Shown in pieces: positions 1 to 7,311 of a stretch of DNA of 10,334 nt. Below the pieces are notes generated by a model. The model did no database searches, was not told where the DNA came from, and saw only the letters and a program-made list of their open reading frames with translations. The position numbers and the translations under genes were made by a program. Each line of letters begins with the position of its first letter. The stretch's first letter is position 1. Source of the DNA: Morganella morganii (GTDB taxonomy: Bacteria; Pseudomonadota; Gammaproteobacteria; Enterobacterales; Enterobacteriaceae); NCBI RefSeq assembly GCF_003996855.1, contig NZ_NRQY01000001.1, positions 2,075,333-2,085,666 on the forward strand, written 5' to 3'.

Positions 1-118
1 ATTACCGATTATTATCATTATTTTTTTAGTAATCTATTATCTTCTTATAAATTAAAAGCAACAGAATTTATCAGGTTTATTACGCATAATATGATTAGTA
101 ACACTATCAAACCGTAAA

Positions 119-184
119 TTATCATTCTGCTTCTCAGGTATCCCGGAATTATCAATACAGATACATTTTCTCTCAATATGAGAG
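119..184. promoter_or_regulatory. Candidate enhancer (activator) sites upstream of xdhA
   Basis: A perfect palindrome, CTCTCA-ATA-TGAGAG, lies at 170-184, about 106 bases before the GG of the -24/-12 promoter of xdhA. That distance is usual for a sigma-54 activator site. Its core TCAATATGA is also the centre of the longer palindrome at 7291-7307 before ygeW. A second partial copy, TTATCAATA, lies at 149-157, its centre 21 bases (two helical turns) upstream of the first. It equals the left half of the ygeW palindrome. The 11-mer TTATCATTCTG at 119-129 recurs at 7321-7331. Binding by the YgeV activator encoded nearby is an inference. IHF or another DNA-binding protein could also use the ATCAA-containing elements. 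Confidence 0.45.
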
Positions 185-236
185 GAGGAGAGACAGAAAA
201 ACCCGCTGTTTTCTGCCCGCCCTCCTTATTTTTTTT
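183..236 (+). terminator. Terminator-like hairpin upstream of the xdhA promoter
   Basis: An outer stem AGGAGG (183-188) with CCTCCT (221-226) encloses a five-base internal loop on each side and an inner stem CAGAAAA (194-200) with TTTTCTG (209-215). A T-rich tract ending in eight T (229-236) follows. This looks like an intrinsic terminator read rightward. It lies before the sigma-54 promoter, so it would stop transcripts arriving from outside the window or from an unseen promoter in 1-170. No coding sequence is visible in 1-180, which is AT-rich. The internal loop makes the fold less certain than the other terminators here. Confidence 0.4.
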
Positions 237-281
237 ACCTCAATCACAAATCCCCCGGTAAATTGCTGTTTTTCTCCCTGC

Positions 282-297
282 TGGCGTATTTATTGCT
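282..297 (+). promoter_or_regulatory. Sigma-54 (-24/-12) promoter of xdhABC
   Basis: TGGCGTATTTATTGCT has the GG and GC dinucleotides (283-284 and 295-296) at the required ten-base spacing, together with TGGC and TTGCT, the best conserved parts of the -24/-12 consensus. Transcription would start near 308, about 35 bases before the xdhA ATG. No convincing sigma-70 promoter was seen between here and the gene. Such a promoter needs an enhancer-binding activator. The ygeV gene in this window encodes one, and a candidate palindromic site lies about 106 bases upstream. Confidence 0.75.
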
Positions 298-342
298 TGT
301 TTTCAGACATGCTTACTTTTTCCTGAAGCCGGAGAAATAATA

Positions 343-2649
343 ATGTCTGAAGCAGTCGGAAAACGCGCGCTGGGTACGCCTTACCTGCGCGTTGATGCCC
401 TGAGCAAAACATCAGGGCGGGCGCGCTACACGGATGATCTGCCGATGCCGGGTATGCACTACGCCAAATATGTCCGCAGCACTATTGCTCACGGGACAGT
501 GACCTCCGTTGATACCTCCCGGGCGCTCGCCATGCCGGGTGTGGTTGCGGTATTCACCTGTGATGATGTGCCGCAGATCCCGTTCGCCACCGCCGGTCAC
601 GCCTGGTCCCTGGAACCGGCAAAACGTGATGTGGCAGATCGTCTGCTGCTGAACCGCCATGTGCGCCATCACGGTGATGGTGTGGCGATTGTGGTTGCCC
701 GCGATGAACTGACCGCCGAAAAAGCCGCGGCACTCGTCAGCGTCACTTATGACGAACTGCCGGTTATCACCTCTCCGGAAGCGGCACTGGCCGCAGATGC
801 CCCGCAAATTCACAGCAGCGGTAACCTGCTGAAGCGCACCGCCATCAATGCGGAAAGCGCCAGAGCGACGGTCAGTCAGTCGCCGTTTCAGCTCCGCGGT
901 CATTTTGATACCCCGGTTGTACAGCACTGCCATATGGAAGGCGTCACCTGCTACGCCTGGCAGGAGGCGGATAATAAGATTTCCGTGGTGTCGAGTACGC
1001 AGATCCCGCACATCGTCCGCCGTGTGACAGGCCAGGCTCTGGATATGCCGTGGTCGCATATCCGGGTGATTAAACCTTATATCGGCGGAGGATTCGGCAA
1101 TAAACAGGACGTGCTGGAAGAGCCGATGGCGGCCTGGCTGACGCTGAAGCTCGGCGGTATTCCGGTGAAAGTGGAACTGAGCCGTGAAGAGTGTTTCTTT
1201 GCTTCCCGCACCCGCCACGCTTTCCATATCGACGCGGAAATGGGACTGACTGCCGACGGCACACTGAACGGCTATCATCTTGATGTGCTGTCCAATACCG
1301 GCGGCTATGCCTCTCACGGACACTCGATTGCCGCTGCGGGCGGTAATAAGATCCCGTATCTTTATCCGCGCTGCGATTACGGCTATTCCGCCGCCACCGT
1401 CTATACCAACTACCCGTCAGCAGGCGCAATGCGCGGCTACGGAGCACCTCAGGTCACGTTTGCCCTTGAATGCCTGCTGGATGATGCCGCCGCACAACTG
1501 AATATCGACCCGGTGGATATCCGTCTGCGTAATGCGGCACGTTCGGGTGACTGTAACCCGGTCAATAAGAAAACGATTTACAGCGCGGGGCTGATTGAAT
1601 GCCTGGAGCGCGGAAAAGAACTGTTCGGCTGGGATGAACGCAAAGCGGAAGCACTGGCAACACGCGGGGATATCCGCCGGGGAGTCGGCGTGGCCTGCTT
1701 CAGTTATTCATCCAATACCTATCCGGTCGGTGTGGAAATCGCCAGTGCCCGTCTGCTGATGAATCAGGACGGTAATATCAATGTGCAGGTCGGGGCAACG
1801 GAAATCGGCCAGGGCTCGGATACCGTATTTTCACAGATGGTGGCGGAAACCCTCTGTGTCCCCGTCAGTACTATTCAGATGGTTTCCACTCAGGATACGG
1901 ATATCACGCCGTTTGACCCGGGCGCGTTTGCCTCACGGCAGAGCTATGTCACTGCACCGGCACTGAAAGAAGCCGCCTTGTCACTGCGGCAGAAAATCCT
2001 CGATCACGCCTCGCTGATGACACACCAGGCCGCGTTTAATATGACTATTCTCGACGGCAATGTGGTGCTTGAGGCGCAGCCTGATGTGGTTGTCACCACG
2101 GTCGCGGAAGTCGCAATGCACAGTTTTTATCATCAGGAAATCGGTGGTCAGCTTTCTGCTGAATCTTCTCACAAAACACAGACCAACCCGCCGGCCTTCG
2201 GCTGTACCTTTGTGGATATCACCGTGGATATTCCGATGTGTCAGATAACCATTAACCGGATCATTAATATGCACGATTCCGGCCGCATCCTGAATCCGCA
2301 GCTGGCGGAAGGCCAGGTCCACGGCGGAATGGGGATGGGGATCGGCTGGGCGCTGTTTGAAGAGATGCTGATCAACGAAAAATCCGGGGTTGTTCATAAC
2401 CCGAACCTGCTCGACTACAAGATGCCGACCATGGTCGATTTACCGGATCTGGAGTGCGGATTTGTCGAAACCTACGAGCCGCAGTCCGCCTACGGCCATA
2501 AATCCCTGGGTGAGCCGCCGATTATTTCACCGGCTGCCGCTATCCGTAACGCCCTGCGTATGGCAACGGGTATTTCTGTCAATACTATCCCGCTGACACC
2601 AAAACGGCTGTACCGGGAATTCGTCAATGCCGGGCTTATCAGGGGGTAA
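343..2649 (+). CDS. xdhA: Xanthine dehydrogenase, molybdenum-binding subunit XdhA
   Basis: This is the large catalytic subunit that hydroxylates hypoxanthine or xanthine at the molybdopterin centre; it is cytoplasmic and works with the two next gene products. At 768 residues it is close to the E. coli protein (about 752). The N-terminal a/b-hammerhead domain occupies roughly residues 15-140, followed by the molybdopterin-binding domain. Cofactor and active-site motifs are GGGFGNK (248-254), GAMRGYGAPQ (361-370; R364 sits where the substrate-binding Arg of bovine xanthine oxidase lies), GQGS (489-492), GQVHGG (657-662) and GEPP (723-726; E724 is the expected catalytic base). E283 aligns by position with the bovine substrate Glu. 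The ATG has GGAG eight bases upstream. A five-base gap to xdhB marks an operon. Oxidation of another purine or aldehyde cannot be excluded from sequence, but context supports purines. Confidence 0.95.
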   Translation: MSEAVGKRALGTPYLRVDALSKTSGRARYTDDLPMPGMHYAKYVRSTIAHGTVTSVDTSRALAMPGVVAVFTCDDVPQIPFATAGHAWSLEPAKRDVADRLLLNRHVRHHGDGVAIVVARDELTAEKAAALVSVTYDELPVITSPEAALAADAPQIHSSGNLLKRTAINAESARATVSQSPFQLRGHFDTPVVQHCHMEGVTCYAWQEADNKISVVSSTQIPHIVRRVTGQALDMPWSHIRVIKPYIGGGFGNKQDVLEEPMAAWLTLKLGGIPVKVELSREECFFASRTRHAFHIDAEMGLTADGTLNGYHLDVLSNTGGYASHGHSIAAAGGNKIPYLYPRCDYGYSAATVYTNYPSAGAMRGYGAPQVTFALECLLDDAAAQLNIDPVDIRLRNAARSGDCNPVNKKTIYSAGLIECLERGKELFGWDERKAEALATRGDIRRGVGVACFSYSSNTYPVGVEIASARLLMNQDGNINVQVGATEIGQGSDTVFSQMVAETLCVPVSTIQMVSTQDTDITPFDPGAFASRQSYVTAPALKEAALSLRQKILDHASLMTHQAAFNMTILDGNVVLEAQPDVVVTTVAEVAMHSFYHQEIGGQLSAESSHKTQTNPPAFGCTFVDITVDIPMCQITINRIINMHDSGRILNPQLAEGQVHGGMGMGIGWALFEEMLINEKSGVVHNPNLLDYKMPTMVDLPDLECGFVETYEPQSAYGHKSLGEPPIISPAAAIRNALRMATGISVNTIPLTPKRLYREFVNAGLIRG

Positions 2650-2654
2650 CTGCC

Positions 2655-3533
2655 ATGTATGATTTTGAAACGTATCACCGCGCGGAGAGTATCACACACG
2701 CTGTCTCACTGCTGACGGACAATCCGCAGGCCAGACTGCTGGCGGGCGGGACAGATGTGCTGATCCAGCTTCATCATCTCAATGAACGCTTCCGTCATAT
2801 TGTTGATATCCATGATTTACCGGAACTGCGCGGGATCAGCTGCGATGACGCTGGACATATCCGCATCGGCTCTGCGACCACGTTCTCCGAACTGATTGAC
2901 AGCCCGGTGATCAACAAGTGCCTGCCCGCACTGAGTGAAGCGGCAGCCACCATTGCGGGGCCGCAAATCCGCAACGTCGCCACTTACGGCGGCAACATCT
3001 GTAACGGCGCCACCAGCGGTGACTCCGCCTGCCCGTCCCTGATTTATCAGGCAGAACTGGAAATCGCAACCCCGGACGGCATCCGCCGCAGACCACTGCG
3101 CGGCTTCCATACCGGGCCGGGCAAAGTGGCCTTTGAACCGGGTGAATTACTGATCGCGTTCCATTTTTCACCGGAGAATTACCGCGATAAAGGCTCCGCC
3201 GCCTACAAATATGCCATGCGCGGCGCAATGGATATCGCCACCATTAACTGTGCGGCACTGTGTGATATCAGAGAGGGACGCTTTGAGGAACTGCGCCTCG
3301 CCTTCGGGGTTGCCGCACCGACGCCGGTCCGCTGTGAACACGCGGAAGCAGCTGCGATCGGGAAACCGGTCACGGCAGACACACTAAAAGCCGTCAGTCA
3401 GGCTATTGAGCAGGATGTGGCACCGCGCACCTCGTGGCGGGCAGAGAAAGAGTTCCGTTTGCACCTGATCCGCGTCCTGAACGAACGGGTGATCCGCGCG
3501 GCGGCTGAACGTCTGGGAGAAAAAATCGCATGA
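2655..3533 (+). CDS. xdhB: Xanthine dehydrogenase, FAD-binding subunit XdhB
   Basis: This is the flavin subunit that receives electrons from the iron-sulfur subunit and passes them to NAD+ or another acceptor. At 292 residues it has the length known for E. coli XdhB. Both FAD-binding loops of the family are present: LLAGGTD at residues 28-34, and the segment at 105-123 containing IRN, YGGN and GATSGD. The C-terminal part (about 178-286) fits the CO-dehydrogenase flavoprotein C-terminal domain, including the [15 protein letters not shown] stretch. The start follows an AGGGGG ribosome-binding site lying in the end of xdhA. The stop overlaps the xdhC start by four bases (ATGA), indicating translational coupling and equal production of the three subunits. 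Confidence 0.95.
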   Translation: MYDFETYHRAESITHAVSLLTDNPQARLLAGGTDVLIQLHHLNERFRHIVDIHDLPELRGISCDDAGHIRIGSATTFSELIDSPVINKCLPALSEAAATIAGPQIRNVATYGGNICNGATSGDSACPSLIYQAELEIATPDGIRRRPLRGFHTGPGKVAFEPGELLIAFHFSPENYRDKGSAAYKYAMRGAMDIATINCAALCDIREGRFEELRLAFGVAAPTPVRCEHAEAAAIGKPVTADTLKAVSQAIEQDVAPRTSWRAEKEFRLHLIRVLNERVIRAAAERLGEKIA

Positions 3534-4009
3534 ATATCAAAGAATGGAAAACCATCAGCTGCACACTCAACGGACAGGTACGGGAACTGACGGTATCACC
3601 GGCAGCACGGCTGTCGGATGTTCTGCGTGAACAGGGGCTTATCAGTGTCAAACACGGCTGTTCTGTCGGCGAGTGCGGTGCCTGCACGGTGCTGATCGAC
3701 GGTATCGCGGTGGATACCTGTCTCTATCTGGCGGTCTGGGCGGACGGTAAGCAGATCCGCACCGCCGAAGGTGAGATGACGTTCGGTAAGCCGTCTGCGG
3801 TACAGCAGGCTTACGCGGACAGCGGCGCGGTACAGTGCGGGTTCTGCACCCCGGGCCTGATTATGATGACCACCGCCCTGCTGGAAAAACACAAAGGGCA
3901 AACCCTGACCATCCGTCAGATCCGCCACGGCCTGGCCGGTAACCTGTGCCGCTGCACCGGTTATCAGATGGTCGCCAATGCGGCGGATAAGCTCCAGCGT
4001 AATCAGTAA
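3530..4009 (+). CDS. xdhC: Xanthine dehydrogenase, [2Fe-2S] subunit XdhC
   Basis: This small electron-transfer subunit carries two [2Fe-2S] clusters between the molybdenum and FAD subunits. Its 159 residues equal the E. coli length. The N-terminal ferredoxin-like domain has the plant-type cluster ligands C44, C49, C52 and C64 (CSVGECGAC, then C). The C-terminal helical domain binds the second cluster through C103 and C106 (CGFC) and C140 and C142 (CRC). All eight ligands are present, so the protein appears intact. It is not the XdhC-type maturation factor of other bacteria, despite the shared letter. It overlaps xdhB by four bases and is the last gene of the operon, followed by a hairpin terminator. 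Confidence 0.95.
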   Translation: MNIKEWKTISCTLNGQVRELTVSPAARLSDVLREQGLISVKHGCSVGECGACTVLIDGIAVDTCLYLAVWADGKQIRTAEGEMTFGKPSAVQQAYADSGAVQCGFCTPGLIMMTTALLEKHKGQTLTIRQIRHGLAGNLCRCTGYQMVANAADKLQRNQ

Positions 4010-4016
4010 ACCGCAG

Positions 4017-4060
4017 AAAACAGACACCGTGCCCGTCTTCAGGACGGCGGTGTCTGTTGC
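4017..4060. terminator. Bidirectional terminator between xdhC and the hxlR-type gene
   Basis: Arms AACAGACACCG (4019-4029) and CGGTGTCTGTT (4048-4058) form a perfect 11-base-pair stem. Inside it CCGTC (4033-4037) pairs with GACGG (4043-4047). On the minus strand the stem is followed by a T run, so it should terminate the leftward hxlR-type gene, whose TGA (4039-4041) lies in the hairpin loop. On the plus strand the T tract is poor, but the strong stem can still end xdhABC transcripts. Confidence 0.75.
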
Positions 4061-4410
4061 TGTAAAAGTACCGGCAGGGCATGTTCTTCCCCCCAGCTTT
4101 TCAGCATCAGTAAAACCGGCACCAGCGACTGCCCGGCGTCCGTCAGGCTGTATTCCACTTTCGGCGGCACCTCCGCATAGACCTCACGGTGGATCAGTGC
4201 CGATGTCTCAAGCTCCCGTAACTGTTTTGTCAGCATACGCGGGGTAATAAACACCAGATGCCGTTTTAGTTCATTAAAACGTTTGGTTCCGCTTATCAGA
4301 TGGTAAAGAATCATGCCTTTTCCCTTCCCGCCCATCATTTCCAGTGATGCTTCAACCGGACAGGCTTCATAGGCATACGATTCATACCGTGTCTTTTTTA
4401 CAATATCCAT
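4039..4410 (-). CDS. HxlR-family winged-helix transcriptional regulator
   Basis: A 123-residue DNA-binding protein of the HxlR (DUF24/MarR-like) family, usually small dimeric regulators of a divergently transcribed oxidoreductase gene. The family signature begins at C17 (CPVEASLEMMGGKGKG, 17-32). The recognition-helix region is about 45-70 (FNELKRHLVFITPRMLTKQLRELE), and the wing about 75-92, ending in YSLTDAG. The single N-terminal Cys matches the redox- or electrophile-sensing Cys of YodB/HypR-type members. Members usually have GGKW where this protein has GGKG, so a nearly invariant Trp is replaced by Gly29-30 context (codon GGG). I chose the ATG at 4410, with AGG six bases upstream, over an in-frame TTG at 4428. 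It is divergent from the nitroreductase gene and probably its regulator. The inducer is unknown. Confidence 0.88.
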   Translation of the reverse strand: MDIVKKTRYESYAYEACPVEASLEMMGGKGKGMILYHLISGTKRFNELKRHLVFITPRMLTKQLRELETSALIHREVYAEVPPKVEYSLTDAGQSLVPVLLMLKSWGEEHALPVLLQQQTPPS

Positions 4411-4507
4411 TTTGTACCTATATACCAAAAATGTACGTACTTGTTAAAAACATATCATAGTTTATCATTGCATCAACTAATATAAATGACCTTATAAGGA
4501 CGTCATC
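4411..4507. promoter_or_regulatory. Divergent promoter region of the hxlR-type and nfsB genes, with possible operator
   Basis: This 97-base AT-rich gap must hold both promoters. For the rightward gene, TTGTTA (4441-4446) and TATCAT (4463-4468), 16 bases apart, are a modest sigma-70 match; TATAAA at 4481-4486 is another possible -10. The self-complementary GTACGTAC (4433-4440) abuts the -35 element, and a related interrupted repeat GTA...TAC lies at 4414-4425. Small palindromes of this kind are plausible HxlR-type operators able to control both genes. This is inference from position and symmetry only. Confidence 0.4.
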
Positions 4508-5161
4508 ATGACCATTACTCAGGCTGTAATGCAGCGTTATTCCACTAAATCATTTGATCCGGCGAAAAAAATCAGTGATGAGGTGATGGACAGCATCAAA
4601 ACATTGCTGCGCTACAGCCCGTCCAGCGTCAATATCCAGCCATGGCATTTTATTATTGCGGGCAGTGAGGAAGGGAAAAACCGGATCGCAGCATCCACCC
4701 GCCCCGGTTTTGAATTTAATACCGCAAAAATCACCGATGCCTCCCATGTTGTACTGCTGTGCGCCAAAACAGATGTTGATGACGCCTATATGAACAGCGT
4801 ACTGGAGCAGGAAGACAAAGACGGCCGTTACGCCACGCCGGAGCACAAAGCAATGAATAACGGCGGCCGGACTTTCTTTGTGAATCTCCATAAAGAGACT
4901 CTCGGTGATCTGCCGCACTGGGCGGCAAAACAGGTTTTTCTGAACATGGGGACATTGCTGCTGGGTGCGTCAGTACTGGGTGTGGATGCCGTTCCGATGG
5001 AAGGGATGGATTTTGATATCCTGGATACTGAATTTGGTTTGTCCGCCAAAGGTCTTGCGCCGGTGGCTGTCGTGTCGCTCGGTTACCGCAATAAGGATGA
5101 CTTTAACGCCACACTGCCGAAATCCCGCCTGCCGGAAGAACAGATCATAACTGTTATCTGA
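4508..5161 (+). CDS. nfsB: Oxygen-insensitive NAD(P)H nitroreductase / dihydropteridine reductase, NfsB type
   Basis: An FMN flavoenzyme that reduces nitroaromatics, quinones and flavins with NAD(P)H; in E. coli it is also described as a dihydropteridine reductase. It is a cytoplasmic homodimer. The 217 residues equal E. coli NfsB. The FMN-contact residues known there are all at the same positions: R10, S12 and K14 in RYSTK, N71, K74, E165 and G166 in MEGM, K205 and R207 in LPKSRLP; F124 of the active site is also kept. YSPSSVNIQPWHF (36-48) is the family signature. AAGGA seven bases before the ATG supports the start. It is divergent from an HxlR-type regulator and followed by its own terminator. 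It may be a second nfsB-like copy, since enteric bacteria usually have one elsewhere; this window cannot tell. Confidence 0.9.
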   Translation: MTITQAVMQRYSTKSFDPAKKISDEVMDSIKTLLRYSPSSVNIQPWHFIIAGSEEGKNRIAASTRPGFEFNTAKITDASHVVLLCAKTDVDDAYMNSVLEQEDKDGRYATPEHKAMNNGGRTFFVNLHKETLGDLPHWAAKQVFLNMGTLLLGASVLGVDAVPMEGMDFDILDTEFGLSAKGLAPVAVVSLGYRNKDDFNATLPKSRLPEEQIITVI

Positions 5162-5167
5162 TACAGA

Positions 5168-5197
5168 AAAGCCGCACAGCAATTGCCGTGCGGCTTT
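5168..5197. terminator. Bidirectional terminator between nfsB and ygeV
   Basis: AAAGCCGCAC (5168-5177) and GTGCGGCTTT (5188-5197) form a perfect 10-base-pair stem with a 10-base loop. The plus strand continues with three T and the minus strand with four, so it can serve both convergent genes, which end at 5161 (+) and 5223 (-). Confidence 0.8.
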
Positions 5198-5222
5198 GAC
5201 ACACATCTTCTTCCGCTTATTG

Positions 5223-7073
5223 CTACCCGGCGGATAACTCGTACTTTTTAATCTTCCGGTACAGCGTGGCGATGCCGATCCCCAGTTCTTCTGCCGCCTG
5301 ACGTTTATTGTCATAGCGTTGCAGTGCTTCGCGGATCATCTGTTTTTCCATCTCTTCCAGCATGGTTTCCCCGTGCAGTGCCGGATCCTCATCCGCGGCT
5401 GCCTCAGGAACACGTCTGACCGGAATGGTAATTTCGCTGCGGTGAATATCCCCGGTATTCTGAACCGGTACGGACGTTCCGCTTATCATCTGCGCCGCAT
5501 GTCTGGCAAAGTTCGGCGGCAGCAGTGAGATATCAATCACCTCACCCGGCGGCACCACGTTCACCAGATATTCCATCAGGTTACTCAGCTCACGCAGGTT
5601 ACCCGGCCACGGCCATGCATTAATGACCGCCATTACCTCATCCGAAATGCCGGGATATACCAGACCGAGACGCTTGGTATGCACATTAAGAAAATGGTGC
5701 ACCAGCAGTTCCACGTCGCCGTAACGCTCACGCAGCGGCGGCAGGGCAATCGGGATAACATTGAGGCGGTAATAGAGATCCTCGCGGAATTTGCCTTCGC
5801 TGACAAACTGCTCCAGATTCTGGTTAGTCGCGGAAATAATCCGGATATCCACCGGAATTGTCCGGCTGGAGCCAATCGGCTGCACTTCACGCGATTCTAT
5901 CGCACGTAACAATTTCGCCTGAACAATCAGCGGCATATCCCCGATTTCATCGAGGAACAGCGTGCCTTTATCCGCCGCCTGAATCAAACCCTGCTTTCCG
6001 TTGGCGGACGCGCCGGTAAACGCTCCTTTCACATAACCGAATAATTCACTTTCCAGTAACTGCTCCGGTATCGCCGCACAGTTGATCGCGATAAACGGTT
6101 TTTCACTGCGGTTACTAAGCTTGTGAATAGCCCGCGCCACCACTTCCTTCCCGGTACCGCTCTCGCCGGTAACCAGAATACTCGACGGGCTGGGTGCCAC
6201 ACGGGAAATCAGGTGTTTCAGCTGACGGATAGGTTCGGATTCCCCGACCAGATGTTCAATCATCAATCCATTTTCATCGCGGCGCACTTCATTCATATCA
6301 ATCGCCGCGTGAGACTGATGGAACGCCATCAGGAACATCTGACAGCCGTTAACCACATGGAGCTGCCCGATAATAATATTGCTCTCCCCTTCCCAGGAGA
6401 CAATATGCTGCAAATGCCCGCGGTTCAGACTTTTGAAATAGGTCAGCGGGCGGATGGCAATGGTTTTGCCGGAGATCTTTTCATACGGGACACTGAGGAT
6501 TTTCAGAGCATGCGGATTGGCAAATTTCAGATGATTTGCCTCATCCAGGATCAGAACGCCCTGATCCATAAACTCTATCAGACTCAGTAATACCTTTTGT
6601 GAGGCATTACGCCCTTCCTGTTCATCCAGCAGTTTGGCAACAAAAATATTGGAAATATGCTGCACATAATCCGAGAAGTCATGGATGTTATCCCGGATTC
6701 GCTCCTGCTGTTCGGATGTGACGGCCACCAGGCTGATAACCCCGATACAGCGATCCTGAAAGATGATCGGTGTACCGATAAACGCCTTCTCCTTGCAGTT
6801 ATCTTTATCCGCGCAATTGAGGCAGAGCGGGTCAAAACAGGAGTGCGTGACTATCTTTTCTTTTTTGGTGTCCAGCACATAGCGGAGCAGCTGGGAATTA
6901 TTGGTCAGACGATGTCCGAGGTGCTGGTTAAACAGCCCCGTTCCGGCAATCCTTGTCAGTTTGTCATCAACGATTTCAACATCAAGCTGTAACACACTGG
7001 CGAGCATTTTGCTGAAGTGAACAATCGTCGGCTGTATCTGCATCAACACAGAGAGTGATTTTTCAGTAATCAT
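5223..7073 (-). CDS. ygeV: Sigma-54-dependent transcriptional activator YgeV
   Basis: An enhancer-binding protein of 616 residues (E. coli YgeV about 592) that remodels sigma-54 RNA polymerase using ATP. The input part is a GAF-like region (about 10-150) with four cysteines C79, C84, C87 and C93, then a PAS-like region (about 160-260). The AAA+ domain (about 275-510) has Walker A GESGTGKE (303-310), the sigma-54 contact loop GAFTGA (350-355), Walker B LFLDEIGD (372-379) and the arginine-finger region FREDLYYRLNV (429-439). A Fis-type helix-turn-helix closes the protein (about 576-612, ending LGIGIATLYRKIKKYE). No response-regulator receiver domain is present, so a small ligand or metal/redox signal is likely. 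AGGAAG eight bases before the ATG supports the start. It is transcribed away from ygeW and lies between two operons with -24/-12 promoters, its likely targets. Confidence 0.95.
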   Translation of the reverse strand: MITEKSLSVLMQIQPTIVHFSKMLASVLQLDVEIVDDKLTRIAGTGLFNQHLGHRLTNNSQLLRYVLDTKKEKIVTHSCFDPLCLNCADKDNCKEKAFIGTPIIFQDRCIGVISLVAVTSEQQERIRDNIHDFSDYVQHISNIFVAKLLDEQEGRNASQKVLLSLIEFMDQGVLILDEANHLKFANPHALKILSVPYEKISGKTIAIRPLTYFKSLNRGHLQHIVSWEGESNIIIGQLHVVNGCQMFLMAFHQSHAAIDMNEVRRDENGLMIEHLVGESEPIRQLKHLISRVAPSPSSILVTGESGTGKEVVARAIHKLSNRSEKPFIAINCAAIPEQLLESELFGYVKGAFTGASANGKQGLIQAADKGTLFLDEIGDMPLIVQAKLLRAIESREVQPIGSSRTIPVDIRIISATNQNLEQFVSEGKFREDLYYRLNVIPIALPPLRERYGDVELLVHHFLNVHTKRLGLVYPGISDEVMAVINAWPWPGNLRELSNLMEYLVNVVPPGEVIDISLLPPNFARHAAQMISGTSVPVQNTGDIHRSEITIPVRRVPEAAADEDPALHGETMLEEMEKQMIREALQRYDNKRQAAEELGIGIATLYRKIKKYELSAG

Positions 7074-7157
7074 GCTTACGACTTCCTATGCTCTTAAAAC
7101 GACATATCGAAAAGAAAGCACATAACGCGACAAATTTATGATTTTATTATGATTATT

Positions 7158-7188
7158 TATCGGCAGGCTGAATTATCACCTGCCGATA
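7158..7188. repeat. Inverted repeat upstream of ygeW and ygeV
   Basis: TATCGGCAGG (7158-7167) and CCTGCCGATA (7179-7188) are perfect 10-base inverted arms around an 11-base loop. No T tract follows on either strand, so it is not a normal terminator, and no gene ends here. It lies 85 bases upstream of the ygeV start and about 330 bases before the ygeW promoter. A protein-binding operator for either gene, or a structured leader of ygeV, is possible. Confidence 0.55.
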
Positions 7189-7290
7189 GCACAAGATTGC
7201 CAGATCTTTATCACCGAAACTCCAACGTATGTACAAAAATCACACTTTTCTTCAGATTTGATAATGAAACTGGAATCTTCGTCACTCTAT

Positions 7291-7307
7291 TTTATCAATA
7301 TGATAAA
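7291..7307. promoter_or_regulatory. Palindromic candidate activator site before ygeW
   Basis: TTTATCAATATGATAAA is a perfect 7+3+7 palindrome about 212 bases before the GG of the ygeW -24/-12 promoter, within the usual range for a sigma-54 enhancer. Its core TCAATATGA, and T/A at the next matched positions, are shared with the palindrome at 170-184 before xdhA. A further 11-mer, TTATCATTCTG at 7321-7331, recurs at 119-129. I infer a YgeV site. TATCAA also partly resembles an IHF site. Confidence 0.5.
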
Positions 7308-7311
7308 TCCG

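Noticed and set aside
412..1323. Long open frame on the minus strand (303 codons) inside xdhA
   Set aside because: It is antisense to a fully conserved XdhA and has no recognisable domains. It results from codon bias lowering stop codons in that frame. The same holds for the antisense frames at 9056-9535 and 9542-10063 inside ygeX and 6123-6590 inside ygeV.
4411..4428. Earlier TTG start for the HxlR-family gene
   Set aside because: It would add six residues, uses a rare start, and lacks a visible ribosome-binding site, while the ATG at 4410 has AGG at a suitable distance.
7258..7270. FNR-like site TTGATAATG before ygeW
   Set aside because: The left half TTGAT is present, but the right half has three mismatches to ATCAA, so it is not supportable.
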